Assembly: GCA_037176725.1 (NCBI GenBank)
Contig: JAZBRS010000026.1
Location: forward strand, 99,121,501-99,185,500
DNA length: 64,000 nt
From: Posidonia oceanica
Taxonomy: Eukaryota; Streptophyta; Magnoliopsida; Alismatales; Posidoniaceae
Reading direction: 5' to 3'
The notes beneath the pieces were generated by a model that was given only the letters and a program-made list of their open reading frames with translations, was not told the DNA's origin and made no database searches. Position numbers and translations under genes: made by a program. This document shows positions 13,041 through 23,682 of the stretch, piece after piece. The first letter of the stretch is position 1, and each line of letters begins with the position of its first letter.

Positions 13041-13339
13041 CCAACTGGGGGCGACCAGCTGGGGACGCTAGATGGCATAGCTTGACGACGAGGATCCGCA
13101 GAGGCTCCGGACTCCAGATTGGGTGCTGAGGACTTTGCTGCGTTGTGATGTCTGCAAGTCTGGTTAGAGGGCCCAAGATGGTGATGATAATGATATGCAA
13201 TACAGCAAAGAATCTTGATGTGCAAGCAGAAAGCAGAAACAGTTTTTCATTGATAAAGCTTGGTGGGTACAATGCCTGTGGCAGGCCAGAAATGTACAGC
13301 ATAGTCTGAAAGAAGACCATATGATGGTTGCACAAGGGC
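13041..13339. other. Spacer downstream of the DUF7745-like ORF
   Basis: No coding sequence is convincing. On the minus strand it follows the stop of the ORF at 13340 and may be its 3' untranslated part. Confidence 0.4.
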
Positions 13340-14680
13340 CTAGTCAACTCGGGCCTTCTTCGACTGCCGGGAGTCGGGGAACAAAGGGCCGCCTGGCGGA
13401 ATTTCAGTGATAGGCCAGAGCTGTCGGACTTCAGCTTCATACTCAGGGGTGCATCCTACACCTCTCACAGCTGCAATGTCTGTAGATTGGACCCCATGCT
13501 GCATCAGACTAGCAAGCTTCTTGGTTGGGGCAGTTGTGCTGAGAGGGTACATCTGTAGAAGCTGGGGCGCTGTACTGTCAATGAAGGCGCCTTGCTGGAA
13601 GCCGAACTGGCGCATGACCCTGATTGGGTGGTACTCTACGCCTGCTGTGAAACCTGGAAGAATGATCAGCCGCATGTCACGCGCGCTGAAGAAGACAGTG
13701 AATGGTTCTGCTGCAGAGGGGACAATACGCCAGGTTATAGCGTCGTCAGTCAGTGCTGACAGCCTCTCGTATTCTTCTTTGACGCTCTTCTCTGTCTTGG
13801 CACGGGCGCTGCTGCAGTAGGCTTCAAAGGCATGCACTTGAGGGCGCAAGAGGTTCGTCTCTAAGTGCGCGGTCAGCCAGACTTGTATGAGTGCTCCGCA
13901 ACCGTGGAAGTGGCGGCAGCGATGAGAGATGCGGTCCAGCCCGCGATAGGTCTCTGCCAGGACAACTGGTGCCAGGTCTATGTGCTGGGTCACCACAGCT
14001 AATGCAATTTCTGCAACCTCAATGGCCACTGTCAGTCGACCATGGGTAAAGATCAGCTCGCCCAGGAAGCGGATAACAAATCCTCGGAGCCACAGCTCAT
14101 CTCTGAGTTCTGCGCGCTTGTTCATGATATCATCGAAGTGCGCAAGGCGAAGCATAGGTTCAGGCCTGCTGGTGCAGATTAATTTCTGTTGACAGGTTCG
14201 AGTTGGGAGCCCAGTCAGCTAGCTCAGGACCTGGAGGTATCCGTCGCGCCTCATGAAAACAGGCGGCCCCAGGATCTTGGAAAAGCCGCAGATCCGACGC
14301 ACCTCTTCCAGTGTAGGTGTCAGCTCAGTCTTGTTGAAACGGAAGACATGATGCGCCGGCTTCCAGAATCTTGCGGCAGCACACAGAAGGTGGCGGCTGA
14401 CCTCCACATCAGCGGCCTTCAGCAGCTTGGTTGGTATGCCCCACAGGCGTAGCTGTTCACAGTCTTGTAGAGTGAGCCTGCTGATCCATTCTCGCAAGGC
14501 TTCCGAGCAGTGTGCAGGAGTTAGCAGAGTAGGAAAGCCCATTACGCTGATTGCAGAGGGACAGGCAGATAGCTGCAGAAGCTTGAAAGTACCTGCTATC
14601 AATAAACAGTCAGATCTCGCAGGCGTATATTCTTTGACAATAAACAGAAGCTGAGACTGAAAATGTAGTTCCATATGCAT
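13340..14680 (-). pseudogene. DUF7745-like accessory ORF of element 1 (one TAG)
   Basis: About 446 codons on the same strand as pol and downstream of integrase. Two open parts (14680-14222 and 14218-13340) are in the same frame, separated by one TAG at 14221-14219 where CAG fits. Recognisable stretches are a leucine-rich start with WISRLTLQDCEQLRLWG, then FWKPAHHVFRF and ELTPTLEEVRRICGF, and in the second half VVLAETYRGLDR and FHGCGALIQVWLTAHL. These resemble the DUF7745/plant mobile domain family, widespread in plants and often carried by transposons; its biochemical role is unknown to me. The true start could be upstream of 14680. Its place between pol and the 3' LTR suggests an extra gene of the element. 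The family call is from memory of motif patterns. Confidence 0.65.
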
Positions 14681-15991
14681 TCAGCAGTTGATAACAGAAC
14701 ATGGTAGTTAAGCATAAATAAACAAAGGGAATTGGCAGCAGTCCGGCGAATGCGGGGGCGAGGGCCGGTAGGAGATCTGGACCAGCACAGCTTGAGTGTC
14801 GTCAATGTGCTCTGCTGGGGAGAAGTACTGCCTCAGGGCCTGAGCGTGTTGCAGAGCAGAGAGATTGATGGAAGAGGGAAGGAATGAAAGAGGATGCTCG
14901 TATGCATGATGCAGGTGATATGCTTATGAAGATGAGTAGTATGCTTGGATGGATGAGTATGCTTAGGTGCCCTCAGCATACAGAGCGCTTTGGTACCTGC
15001 TGCGAAGGAAAGGGAGTGGTCCTTGACTCACTGGGCCCTACCTAGACTCTTGGCTTGCTGGTGGCGCTCCAGAACGGGTTGTTGGCATTATACGGGTGGT
15101 GGTGTGGTGAGGACAGGCTATTGGCCAAACTCTCAGGACCTACACCTATTCTTTCAGCTCTCTTTTTTTTTTTTGATTGATTTCTCCCTCATAGGTATGC
15201 AGTCTTTCTCTGCCCCTAGCCAGGAGAAGGGTGAGTGTTCGCTCTTGAAGGGATGTGGTAGACCCTTTTAGGCTTGACATGCTGGGGATCTCTAGTGAGG
15301 CATGGGGGATAGCGGTGCCTGTGTTTTTCGGGCTACATTTTGCCTTTTTTCTTGTTTTTTGCTTTGCTTGCTTTTTCTCTTTTTTTTTGGTTTTTGTTCT
15401 TTCTCTTTTCTCTTCTTTTTTTTTTTTTTACTTGTTGTTTTGCTTTTCTCTTTTTTTTTTTTCAGGCTTTTGCTATCCCCATTTTGGTGGCAAAAGAAGG
15501 GTGCTTGGATTGTAATGGATTTAGGCTTTGGGTCTGTTGTGTGATGGGTAGGAGGAGCAGAGTTAGACCGCACACCCCTATCTCTAGGGCCGGCTTCTAT
15601 CTTCGTCTTCTGTTCCTTGGATGTGCCCAAACCTAGGTGTCTACTCTCGCTTTTTCAGACTCACATCCTAACATTTTTTCTCCCTCAGAGGTGTATGTCC
15701 TTGCGAGATTAGGCGGTTCGCCTGTCCTCGTTGGTGGTGGCTCCCTCACTAGCTAAGACATCTGAGTAGTGCCAGGTGAGGTAGGACGACTCTTTCCAGA
15801 GCAGGCAAGCACTTCCAGTTTTCATCACCGGGCCAAAGATACAATGCTTGAGAGGATGACGATGATGATTCGAAAGGAAGGGATGCAAGAGTTGAAAGGA
15901 TGATGATGATGATTTGAAATAAAGATGAAGCAAGAAGGTGAGAATGCAAGCGCAAGTGGGAGAAGGGCATCTGCAACGGGGCCGCTTTCGG
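14681..15991. other. Spacer between pol and accessory ORF
   Basis: No gene supported. It includes T-rich runs (15160-15180, 15340-15460) whose translations look like membrane proteins only because of pyrimidine bias, and ATG/GATG-rich low-complexity sequence near 14880-14970 and 15840-15960. Confidence 0.5.
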
Positions 15992-17644
15992 TTACTGATA
16001 GTACTTCTTTAGATAGCAGAGGTTGACGGGCTCAGACTGCTCGACCCGGTCCATATCCTCAAGAGTTGCAGCGCCTCCCGAAAAGATCTGCTTGACCACG
16101 AAGGGGCCACGCCAGTTGGGTCGGAATTTCCCTCGACCGTCAAGCAAGTGAATGGCACGCAAGACAAGGTCCCCTGGCTGAAAGTTTCTAGGCTGGACCT
16201 TTTTCAAGAATGCTCTGGCCATCTGCTTCTGATAGCAGTGAGCGTTGTGCATAGCTTGCAGCCTGCGCTCATCAATTAAGTTCAGTTGGATGCAGCGGTC
16301 TTCGACCCATTCTGCCTCTTCCATCCTAGCTTCTCGTAGGATCCGCATAGAGGGGATCTCTACTTCAACAGGCAATACCGCTTCCATTCCGTATACCAAA
16401 GAGTACGGGGTGGCTCCTGTAGAGGTCCGGATTGATGTCCTGTACGCCCAGAGTGCGTACGGGAGCTTGTCGTGCCAATCCTTGTGGGTTTCTGCCATTT
16501 TCTTCAGAATCTTGACAATGTTCTTGTTTGCAGACTCCACTGCTCCGTTCATCTGTGGCCGATAGGGTGAGGATCGATGATGCTTGATCTTAAGACTTTG
16601 CAGGTATTCCTCGATCCTTTTGGCAATGAAGTTTGTGCCATTATCAGAGATGACTGAGTGCGGGACCCCATATCGGGCAACGATATTGTTTCTGATAAAT
16701 TTTTCTGTTGCCACAGCGGTGACTGTTCTATAAGAGGCTGCTTCCACCCACTTGGTAAAGTAATCGATCGCTACCAGAATGTAACGATGACCATTTGAAG
16801 CAGCAGGGTGGATGGCGCCAATGACATCGATCCCCCAGGTGGAGAATGGCCATGGCGAGGACATGTTGCGTAGCTGATGTGGAGGGGCCTTGATGAAGTT
16901 ACCATGAATCTGACAGTTGTGGCATCTACGCACGAACCTGCAGCAGTCGGCCTCCATGGTCTGCCAGAAATATCCTTGGAGCATGATCTTCTTGGCCAGG
17001 AGGACGCCATTCATGTGCGGGCCACAGGTCCCCGCATGCACTTGGAGCATCAGCGTGTCAGCCTCCGATTTGTTCAGGCAGCGTAGTAGCATCTGATTGT
17101 ATGACCTTCTGTACAACTGCCCGGCCCCTAACACATACTTTGACGCCAGACGCGCCAAAGTTTTCTTGTCTGCTGCCGTGGTATCAGGAGGAAAGCTACC
17201 AGACTCCAAGAAGGATTTTATATCTTGATACCAGGGCTGCCCCTCTACTGGATCCACCTCTTCTATGTTCATGCAGTATGCAGGCTGCTCGATGCGAGTG
17301 ACTGATACATCCACTGTGCTATCTTCTGAAATGGTGAGCCAGGATGCCAGAGTTGCCAATGCGTCTGCATACGCGTTCTTGGCTCTGTTCATGTATGTGA
17401 AGCAGATGCTCTCAAATTCTTCCATCAGCCTCAGCAGGTGTTCGTGATACGGCACAAGTTTGGGATCTTTTGTCCTCCAGTCGCCGTTCACTTGAGAAAT
17501 CACCAGCATGGCATCACCGTGCACATGCAGCTTCTGCGCCTCATGCTCGAGGGCGACTTTCAACCCTAGGATGCATGCTTCGTACTCCGCTTCATTGTTT
17601 GTGCATGCGAAAGTCAGCTTCCACGCGAAGGGAATCATCTGTCC
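15992..17644 (-). CDS. Archaeal-type RNase H (most) and integrase of element 1
   Basis: An open segment of about 548 codons, the 3' part of the polyprotein. The first 100 residues carry the rest of the second RNase H: NNEAEYEA (Glu), HVHGDAMLV (Asp) and AYADALATL (Asp). Integrase follows: a zinc-binding HHCC part ending CHNCQIHG, then the catalytic triad in WGIDVIG, VISDNGTNF and NGAVESANK, then a C-terminal part with FQPGDLVLR and GPFVVKQI. All catalytic residues of both domains are present. Integrase would insert element cDNA; the second RNase H is characteristic of the Tat lineage. It is separated from the upstream RT by a TAG at 17647-17645, so a full polyprotein needs readthrough. The first Met here is only the first in frame. 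Confidence 0.9.
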   Translation of the reverse strand, partial: GQMIPFAWKLTFACTNNEAEYEACILGLKVALEHEAQKLHVHGDAMLVISQVNGDWRTKDPKLVPYHEHLLRLMEEFESICFTYMNRAKNAYADALATLASWLTISEDSTVDVSVTRIEQPAYCMNIEEVDPVEGQPWYQDIKSFLESGSFPPDTTAADKKTLARLASKYVLGAGQLYRRSYNQMLLRCLNKSEADTLMLQVHAGTCGPHMNGVLLAKKIMLQGYFWQTMEADCCRFVRRCHNCQIHGNFIKAPPHQLRNMSSPWPFSTWGIDVIGAIHPAASNGHRYILVAIDYFTKWVEAASYRTVTAVATEKFIRNNIVARYGVPHSVISDNGTNFIAKRIEEYLQSLKIKHHRSSPYRPQMNGAVESANKNIVKILKKMAETHKDWHDKLPYALWAYRTSIRTSTGATPYSLVYGMEAVLPVEVEIPSMRILREARMEEAEWVEDRCIQLNLIDERRLQAMHNAHCYQKQMARAFLKKVQPRNFQPGDLVLRAIHLLDGRGKFRPNWRGPFVVKQIFSGGAATLEDMDRVEQSEPVNLCYLKKYYQ

Positions 17645-19597
17645 CTAGGGCGTGGTCAGCACTGCGCCTACGCCTCGGCCCTTTTTGTTGACTGCACCAT
17701 CAAAGTAGAGCTGCCATTCCTCTTGTTTCTTAGGATCTTTCTGCTCAGAGTCCTCCATTGCAAAGAGAATGTCTTCGTCAGGGAACTGTGTCTGGAGGGG
17801 TTGGTATTCAGGCAGAGGAAGGTCAGCAAGATGGTCTGCCATGGCCTGACCCTTCATGGATTTCTGTGTGACAAAGGTGATGTCGTACTGAGACAATAAC
17901 ACCTGCCACTTAGCACATCTGCCCACCATGGCCGGCTTTTGGAAAAGGAACTTGATAGGATCATGCCGGCATAAGAGCTGTACTGGGTATGCCATCATGT
18001 AGTGCCTTAGTTTCTGTGCAGCCCAGACAAGGGACAAACAGGTCTTCTCTAGTGTACTGTACCTGACTTCGCATTCATTAAATTTCTTGCTCAGGTAATA
18101 GATGGCGCGCTCCCTTCTACCAGATTCGTCATGTTGGCCCAAGACGGCGCCCATGGAATGCTGCGTGGTAGAAAGGTAGAGAAGCAAAGGTCTCCCTGGT
18201 GTAGGCGGGACCAGGACAGGAGGCTTGATCAGCAGCTGCTTGATCTTGGCAAATGCAGCCTGACACTCCTCGCTCCAGTGAATCTGTGCATTCTTCTTCA
18301 AGAGCTTGAATATGGGCTCGCAGATGGGCGTAAGCTGTGCAATGAAGTGGCTGATATATTGTAAACGCCCAAGCAGACTTCTGACTTCTTTTTCAGTCCT
18401 AGGGGGTGGCATGTCCACGATGGCTTGTGCTTTCAACGGGTCCACCTCAATCCCCCTTTGGCTAACAATGTAGCCGAGCAATTTGCCAGAAGACACCCCG
18501 AATACGCACTTCTTGGGATTCAGGCGCAGCTTGTACTTCCGTAGACGGTCAAAGAGCTTTTTGAGACAGGTAAGATGATCTTCAGGCTCTTTGCTTTTAG
18601 CAATCATGTTGTCTACGTAGACCTCTACTTCTTGATGCATGAGGTCGTGGAACAGCGCAGTCATGGCCCTCTGATAGGTCGCACCAGCATTTTTCAGGCC
18701 GAACGGCATGACTTGGTAGCAGAAGACTCCCCAAGGGGTGATGAATGGAGTCTTTTCCATGTCTTCTTCTGCCATTTTGATTTGATTGTATCCAGAAAAG
18801 CCGTCCATGAAGGAGAGCATCTTGTGGCCCGCTGTATTGTCGACTAGGATGTCAATGTGAGGCAACGGAAAGTCGTCCTTGGGACTCGCCTTGTTCAGGT
18901 CCTTGTAGTCGATGCAGATCCGGATTCGGCCATCTTTCTTGGGCACAGGTACAATGTTTGCCAGCCATTTAGGATAAAGAACGACCTTCAGAAAGTTGAC
19001 CCTGAGCTGCTTCATTATCTCTTCTTTGATCATGAGCAGCCACTATGGTCGCCATCTTCTTAGTTTCTGCTTTACTGGCTTGGCATCCGGGTTTAAGGGC
19101 AGATTGTGCACCACTACTTCTATGTCAAGGCCGACCATATCCTCGTAACTCCAGGCGAAGACATCCGCGTATTCTTTCAGGAATGCGATGAACTCTGCTC
19201 GAGCCTGGGAGGACAGCTGGGCGTTGATACGAACTTCTTTGACTTCCTCAGCTGTGCCGATGTTGACAACCTCTGTTTCTTCTTCAACATGGAGGTTGGG
19301 GCCTTCTGGGTCGTCGTCATAGGGCCGGAACTTGGGCAATGATTCATCAGTCTCATCCATGCCCGTATCATCATCCTCTCCATAAGCAACAAGTTCCGAG
19401 AGGATCTCTTTCTCAAAAGAAGGGCTTGTGATGTCGAAAGAGCGCATGTGTTCCGCTGCTTGGCCCTGGTGACGCTTCAGGATGGTCACGCTTACTCTAG
19501 TGTTCTTGTAGCCTCGGTGCGCGACCTCCATCCCAGCAACTCCTTCTGCTGTTTGCTCTGGCCTGACTAATTCTGCTGAGTGCTCTGCTGATTCCAC
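17645..19597 (-). pseudogene. Reverse transcriptase and RNase H of element 1 (mutated)
   Basis: The upstream part (19597-19046) has the conserved run EFIAFLKEYADVFAWSYEDM, then a TAG at 19045-19043 where the plus-strand copy (element 4) has CAG. The main part carries RT motifs VPKKDGRIRICIDYKDLN, FPLPHID, SFMDGFSGYNQI, MPFGLKNAGATYQRAM, then YVDN at 18608-18619 where YVDD is needed. RNase H follows (LLLYLSTTQHSMGAVL, AIYYLSKK), then the start of the second RNase H (WQLYFDGAVNKKGRG) up to the TAG at 17647-17645. RT copies element RNA into cDNA; loss of the second Asp of YVDD should abolish this. The product is therefore inactive even if the stops were read through. Confidence 0.92.
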
Positions 19598-20390
19598 TGA
19601 GGGCCTTGCTGATTGTTCTGCTGTTGATGCTGCTGACTATTCTGTTACTGATTCTGCTTTCTACTCTATTATTGCTGCTGCTTGCACTACTGATGCTTCC
19701 TCCTCCGAGTCTTCCAGTGTGCTTGCAGAGGATATGCCGGACTGGCGGCTGATCTGAGCACTGCCGCTCGATATACTACTCAAGTGAGGCATGTGTTGCA
19801 CAAACCACCTAGACCCCACCTTCTGGTTGAAGAGTGATGAGCTCATCTGGTCTAGGGGAGTCCGGCGCTGCTGAGGCTTCTTCCAGGACCATGATAGAGG
19901 CATGGTCTTCTTGCCGAGGAGGGTCCGTAACCACGGCTTTCCCTTTCCTTTCTGCGGCTTGATGCTCTGCCAGGTCTTCTGCTATCGACTTGATCTGTTC
20001 TTGATAGAGTAGCTCTAAGTCAGACATCCAAGAATCGACCTGGGCTTCTATCGCCACTCCTTCTTCCTCGTCCGAGGGGGAGTCGACGTAGTAGGCGCCG
20101 GGGGCCTGCGGTACTGGCCCGGCTGCAAGACGGATTGCTGCCCTTGGAATCTGCATGATCTGGTTCACGGGCGCGTCCGCTGATGGCAGTTCTGATGTAG
20201 AAGGCCCAAATAGACAAGTCAGCGGTGCCATAGATGGATATGCTGCCAGGCTCACTGTTGGAGAGTAAGCAGGGGTGCTCTTCAGAGGGCTCAAGGGCCC
20301 GGAGAGTGTAGTGCTCAGTTGGCCTTTTGTATCGGGCCGTAACTGAGAGAGTGCAGCCTCTGACGCCATGGGGTCTTGCCATGAGAGCTG
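19598..20390 (-). pseudogene. Protease-RT linker of element 1, broken
   Basis: A low-complexity linker between protease and RT. Its homologue in element 4 (46251-47500) has the same order: PMASEAALSQL, YYVDSPSDEEEG, SDLELLYQEQ, DELITLQP. In-frame TAGs occur at 20393-20391 (inside CAG-TAG-CAG) and twice near 19650-19675, and a one-base insertion near 19818 shifts the frame. No catalytic domain is recognised. Confidence 0.75.
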
Positions 20391-21794
20391 CTACTGGTTG
20401 TCGGGAGGATGCGAAGCGGACTGCGCCTGCTGCATTCTCGGAGATGTGGATGCTGAAGCGGGCTGAGCCGCACTGCTGACTGTACTGATTAACTGCCCCT
20501 CCAGAGATAGGGACAGTGGCACTGATGTTGCTGTGACCGCTGGTAGCATGCTTGGTTCTGCCAGAAGGAGTGTCTCTGACTCCTGCACTGCTGCTGTCTG
20601 TACTTGGGAAGCTGATGTGGCTGCAAAAGAGTGGGAACTTGCCTGCTCTGCCACAGGGCCTGCTGAGCTGCCTGCTGTTTCTGCCAGAGGAAGAGCTGAA
20701 TAGATTGGCTGTGTGGCCTCTGCTCTGATCACTGTTTCTGCTGTGCTGGTTGGGACTGCCTCTGTTGTACCAGACTGCTCCTCATCCGAGTAGTAGTCCT
20801 CAACACACACCCAATCCTCTGTCGGTACCGTGTCTTGATCGTCGGATGATCCCAGGGTTCCAGCACTGGTAAAGTTAGTGAGGTCTCTGGGAATGGCTGA
20901 TGCATGGTCCTTGAGCTGGAAGCAGTGATCTTCGTTGGTCTTTGGCTCGTAGCCGAGGCCTTCAGATTTCCTTCGCTCCACTGCTACGATCGGCTCTGCG
21001 ATTCCCTGGCCGTGACGCCCAAGCGGCGTACCCTTTATGTAACCCCACCTGTGACATACATTCTCGACCATTCGAAAGGGGTTGCTGTGAACGGTCAAGG
21101 AGTTGACACGTTCAAGATCAGGAACGAAGTTAACTGGCTCGCACCGGTTAACGCGATAGAGGGCTTCAAAAGTCTCGGGGTCAAACGGGATAGATTGCGA
21201 AGACACGGGAGAGACTGCTTCAATCCGCTCCTTCTCAAAGTTCTCCGCCATGACGACAATGACATCATCGCCACGACGGTACTGTATCATTCGATGGAGG
21301 GTCGAAGGAAGGACCTGATGCTTGTGGAGCCAAGGGCGCCCAAGCAGAAGATTGAAGTTAGGTTTCAAGTCGACAACATAGAATTCTACGTCGAAGACGA
21401 CTGGACCGATAGCCAGAGGGATAATCAGAATCCCTAGAGCGTCATGGTGAGTATTGTCAAAGGCTGTCATTCCCTTCACGGCTGGCGTAATGTCCTCGGC
21501 TTTGAATCCGAGCTTGGTTGCAGTACGCAAGGGGCAGACGTTAAGGCCTGACCCATTATCAACCAGTGTTAGGGGAATGCGAAAGTTTTTGAACTGCACC
21601 GTGACGAATAGGGGCTGGTTGTGATTAATCCCCGCCGGAGGCAGCTCATCACTCGTAAAAGAGATGACCTGGGGCTCCGCAATCAACCCAACCATGCTCT
21701 CCAAGGCAGAAGGCTCAATGGACTGGGACACACGGGCAGCCTGGAACACACGAAGAAAAGCCTCGCGGTGTTCGGCAGAGGTGTGGATCAAGTC
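20391..21794 (-). CDS. Aspartic protease part of element 1
   Basis: An open segment of about 466 codons. The retropepsin core is LVDNGSGLNVCPLRTATKLG, with the D-N-G form of the active site known from plant Ty3/gypsy elements, followed by VVFDVEFYVVD and NLLLGRPWLHKHQ, the usual C-terminal end of the fold. After it a region with WGYIKGTPLGRHGQG resembles a G-patch, common behind protease in Tat elements. The C-terminal 170 residues are Ser/Ala/Gln-rich linker. It is separated from gag by a TAG at 21797-21795. It would cleave the polyprotein during particle maturation. Confidence 0.85.
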   Translation of the reverse strand, partial: DLIHTSAEHREAFLRVFQAARVSQSIEPSALESMVGLIAEPQVISFTSDELPPAGINHNQPLFVTVQFKNFRIPLTLVDNGSGLNVCPLRTATKLGFKAEDITPAVKGMTAFDNTHHDALGILIIPLAIGPVVFDVEFYVVDLKPNFNLLLGRPWLHKHQVLPSTLHRMIQYRRGDDVIVVMAENFEKERIEAVSPVSSQSIPFDPETFEALYRVNRCEPVNFVPDLERVNSLTVHSNPFRMVENVCHRWGYIKGTPLGRHGQGIAEPIVAVERRKSEGLGYEPKTNEDHCFQLKDHASAIPRDLTNFTSAGTLGSSDDQDTVPTEDWVCVEDYYSDEEQSGTTEAVPTSTAETVIRAEATQPIYSALPLAETAGSSAGPVAEQASSHSFAATSASQVQTAAVQESETLLLAEPSMLPAVTATSVPLSLSLEGQLISTVSSAAQPASASTSPRMQQAQSASHPPDNQ

Positions 21795-23682
21795 CTAGAT
21801 AAAAATGTCGGCTTTGACCTTCTTAAGCTGGGAGGTTAAGTCGGCTTTAGGTTGGCTCCTTCTAGCAACTGGAGGGGTGATTCTAGCAGGTTCTGAGGGG
21901 GTAGTGGCAGGAAGCTGGGTTACTACAGGCTGGGTAGGGATTTGGCTAGTTACAGGTTGATCTGGAGTTGGATCTACTATGGGTTGGCTAGAGGGTGGGG
22001 GCATAACAGGTCTAGGGTGAGTTGGCCTAATTGCCGGTGTTGGGGGCCTATAAACCCTCCCCGATCGCGTTACTTCCGCGCACATCTCTGTGGCGTAGCT
22101 GTAAGGGACGCGATGGGTGTCCAGGGTCAAATCAATGACGACTGGAGCACGTGCTGCGAGCACAGGAGGGGTTACAGGAGGACCTACGGGGTACTGAGGT
22201 CTCTCTAGAGGGTATGGTTGTTGGGGTGGGAAGGCTGGGGTTGGTTGCGGTCTACCTAGAAGGTGTAGCTGAGGTCGCCCTAAGAGGTGGATGGGGGAAC
22301 TAGGTTGGGCCCTAGCTAGAAGGTGCACAGGGGATTGAGCCTGGGGAAGCACGGTGGGAGGCGCGAGAGGGCGCTCCGGCCTGGCACGCGGTCGGATCAA
22401 GTGAATTCCCGACTCGGAGCCGGCAACCGCCGCGAGATAGAGACTGACTGGGAAAGGCTCAGAGATGTCAGAGATGAGATCAGAAAGGTCTACTACAGAG
22501 GTAGCAGGCCCAGAAGGAAAGACAGAGTGGATGCCTGAGGTTCCCGCCCCTCCCGGATAAGTGTGCTCCGGTAAAGGTTGGCGGGTGATGCCAGAATGAG
22601 GGGGAACAACTGAGCATGCAGATGCATGAGTGTGTGCTTGAGTGGATGCCTCGTGCGTGTCGATCACAATCGTCCCCGATTCGATCAAGTCCTGAATAGC
22701 GTTCCACAGGGAGAAGCAATTGTCCGTCGAATGCCCGGCGCTTCGATGGAAATTGCAGAAGAGGTCCGGCCTAAACCAATGCGGTAGAGGACTTGGTGGC
22801 GGACGAACCTCCGGGAACCTCAGGAGCGATGCAACCTTTGGCAAGATGGCCGTGAGTGGTTCCACCAGTGGGGTGAAACTACGCCTCTCAGTAGGTGGTC
22901 TTCTTTGCCTTGGGTGTGAGCCTTGCTGAACCGGTGCGGCAGGATAGACCGGTCTAGCGGTGGTAGTGATGTGTGGTGTGTGTGGATTCCTAGGTGTAGG
23001 AGCGTACACCATCTGAGCTGGGGCAGGCCGGGATGGCAAGCGAACAGGCACAGCAGGGGAGTCGACGAATGCAACAGCGGATTTCGGCGAATCCTTCCTC
23101 TTCGGGTGGTTGTTGCTGCTGCCGCTGTTGTTGTTGTTGTTGTTGGAGGCACTGCTGTTGGCACTGTTACTGCTGATCACTACCTGCTTAGCGAACGCAG
23201 AGAGAGCTGGGAAGTTGCCACTCCGCAAAGAACTCTCCACGCGCGCTCCAACTCTGATGAGTGCCGCAAAAGTAGTGACTGGTTGGATGCTAAGCAAAGC
23301 TCCGAGAGACGGCTGCGCCCCTTTGATAACGATCTCGATAGACTCCTCGTCAGAGGGTCTATCTCGAACCTGAGAGGCAAGGGCGCGCCAGCGGCCGACG
23401 TACTCCCCGAACGGCTCACCAGAATTCTGCTTGATTGCGATCAAGTCCGCCCTCTTTGGGACCAGATCGAGGTTGAAGGAGTATTGCTCCAGGAACGCCT
23501 GACTGAGGTCGTTCCAAGTCTTGATGGCTGACATATCAAGCGATGTGAACCACTTGAGTGCCAGCCCGGTCAAACTCTTCTGGAACAAGCGGATCAGCAA
23601 CCTCTCGTCAGCCTGAAGCTGAGCGAGATCACCGCAATACGCCTTCAAATGTGCTACGAGGCAGCCCCTACCATTATACTTC
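21795..23682 (-). pseudogene. gag of element 1, 5'-truncated and fused to LTR
   Basis: Gag homology begins at KYNGRGC near 23681 and runs through HLKAYCGDLAQ, LIRLFQKSLTGLALKWF and FGEYVGRWRALASQV to a zinc-binding CNFHRSAGHSTDNC motif near residue 430 of the open frame, then a Pro-rich tail. The intact N-terminus seen in element 2 (33155 to about 32092) is missing. The frame instead continues to 24020 into LTR C repeats, so those first residues are not gag. Primer-binding site and leader are also lost. Gag would package element RNA. Confidence 0.88.

Noticed and set aside
15255..15636. Phe/Leu-rich frames resembling membrane proteins
   Set aside because: They come from long pyrimidine runs; no conserved domain.
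17645..19045. TAG read as Gln (a recoded genetic code)
   Set aside because: Plants use TAG as a stop; the same frames carry frameshifts, a YVDN mutation and TGA at expected CGA, so deamination decay explains the pattern better.
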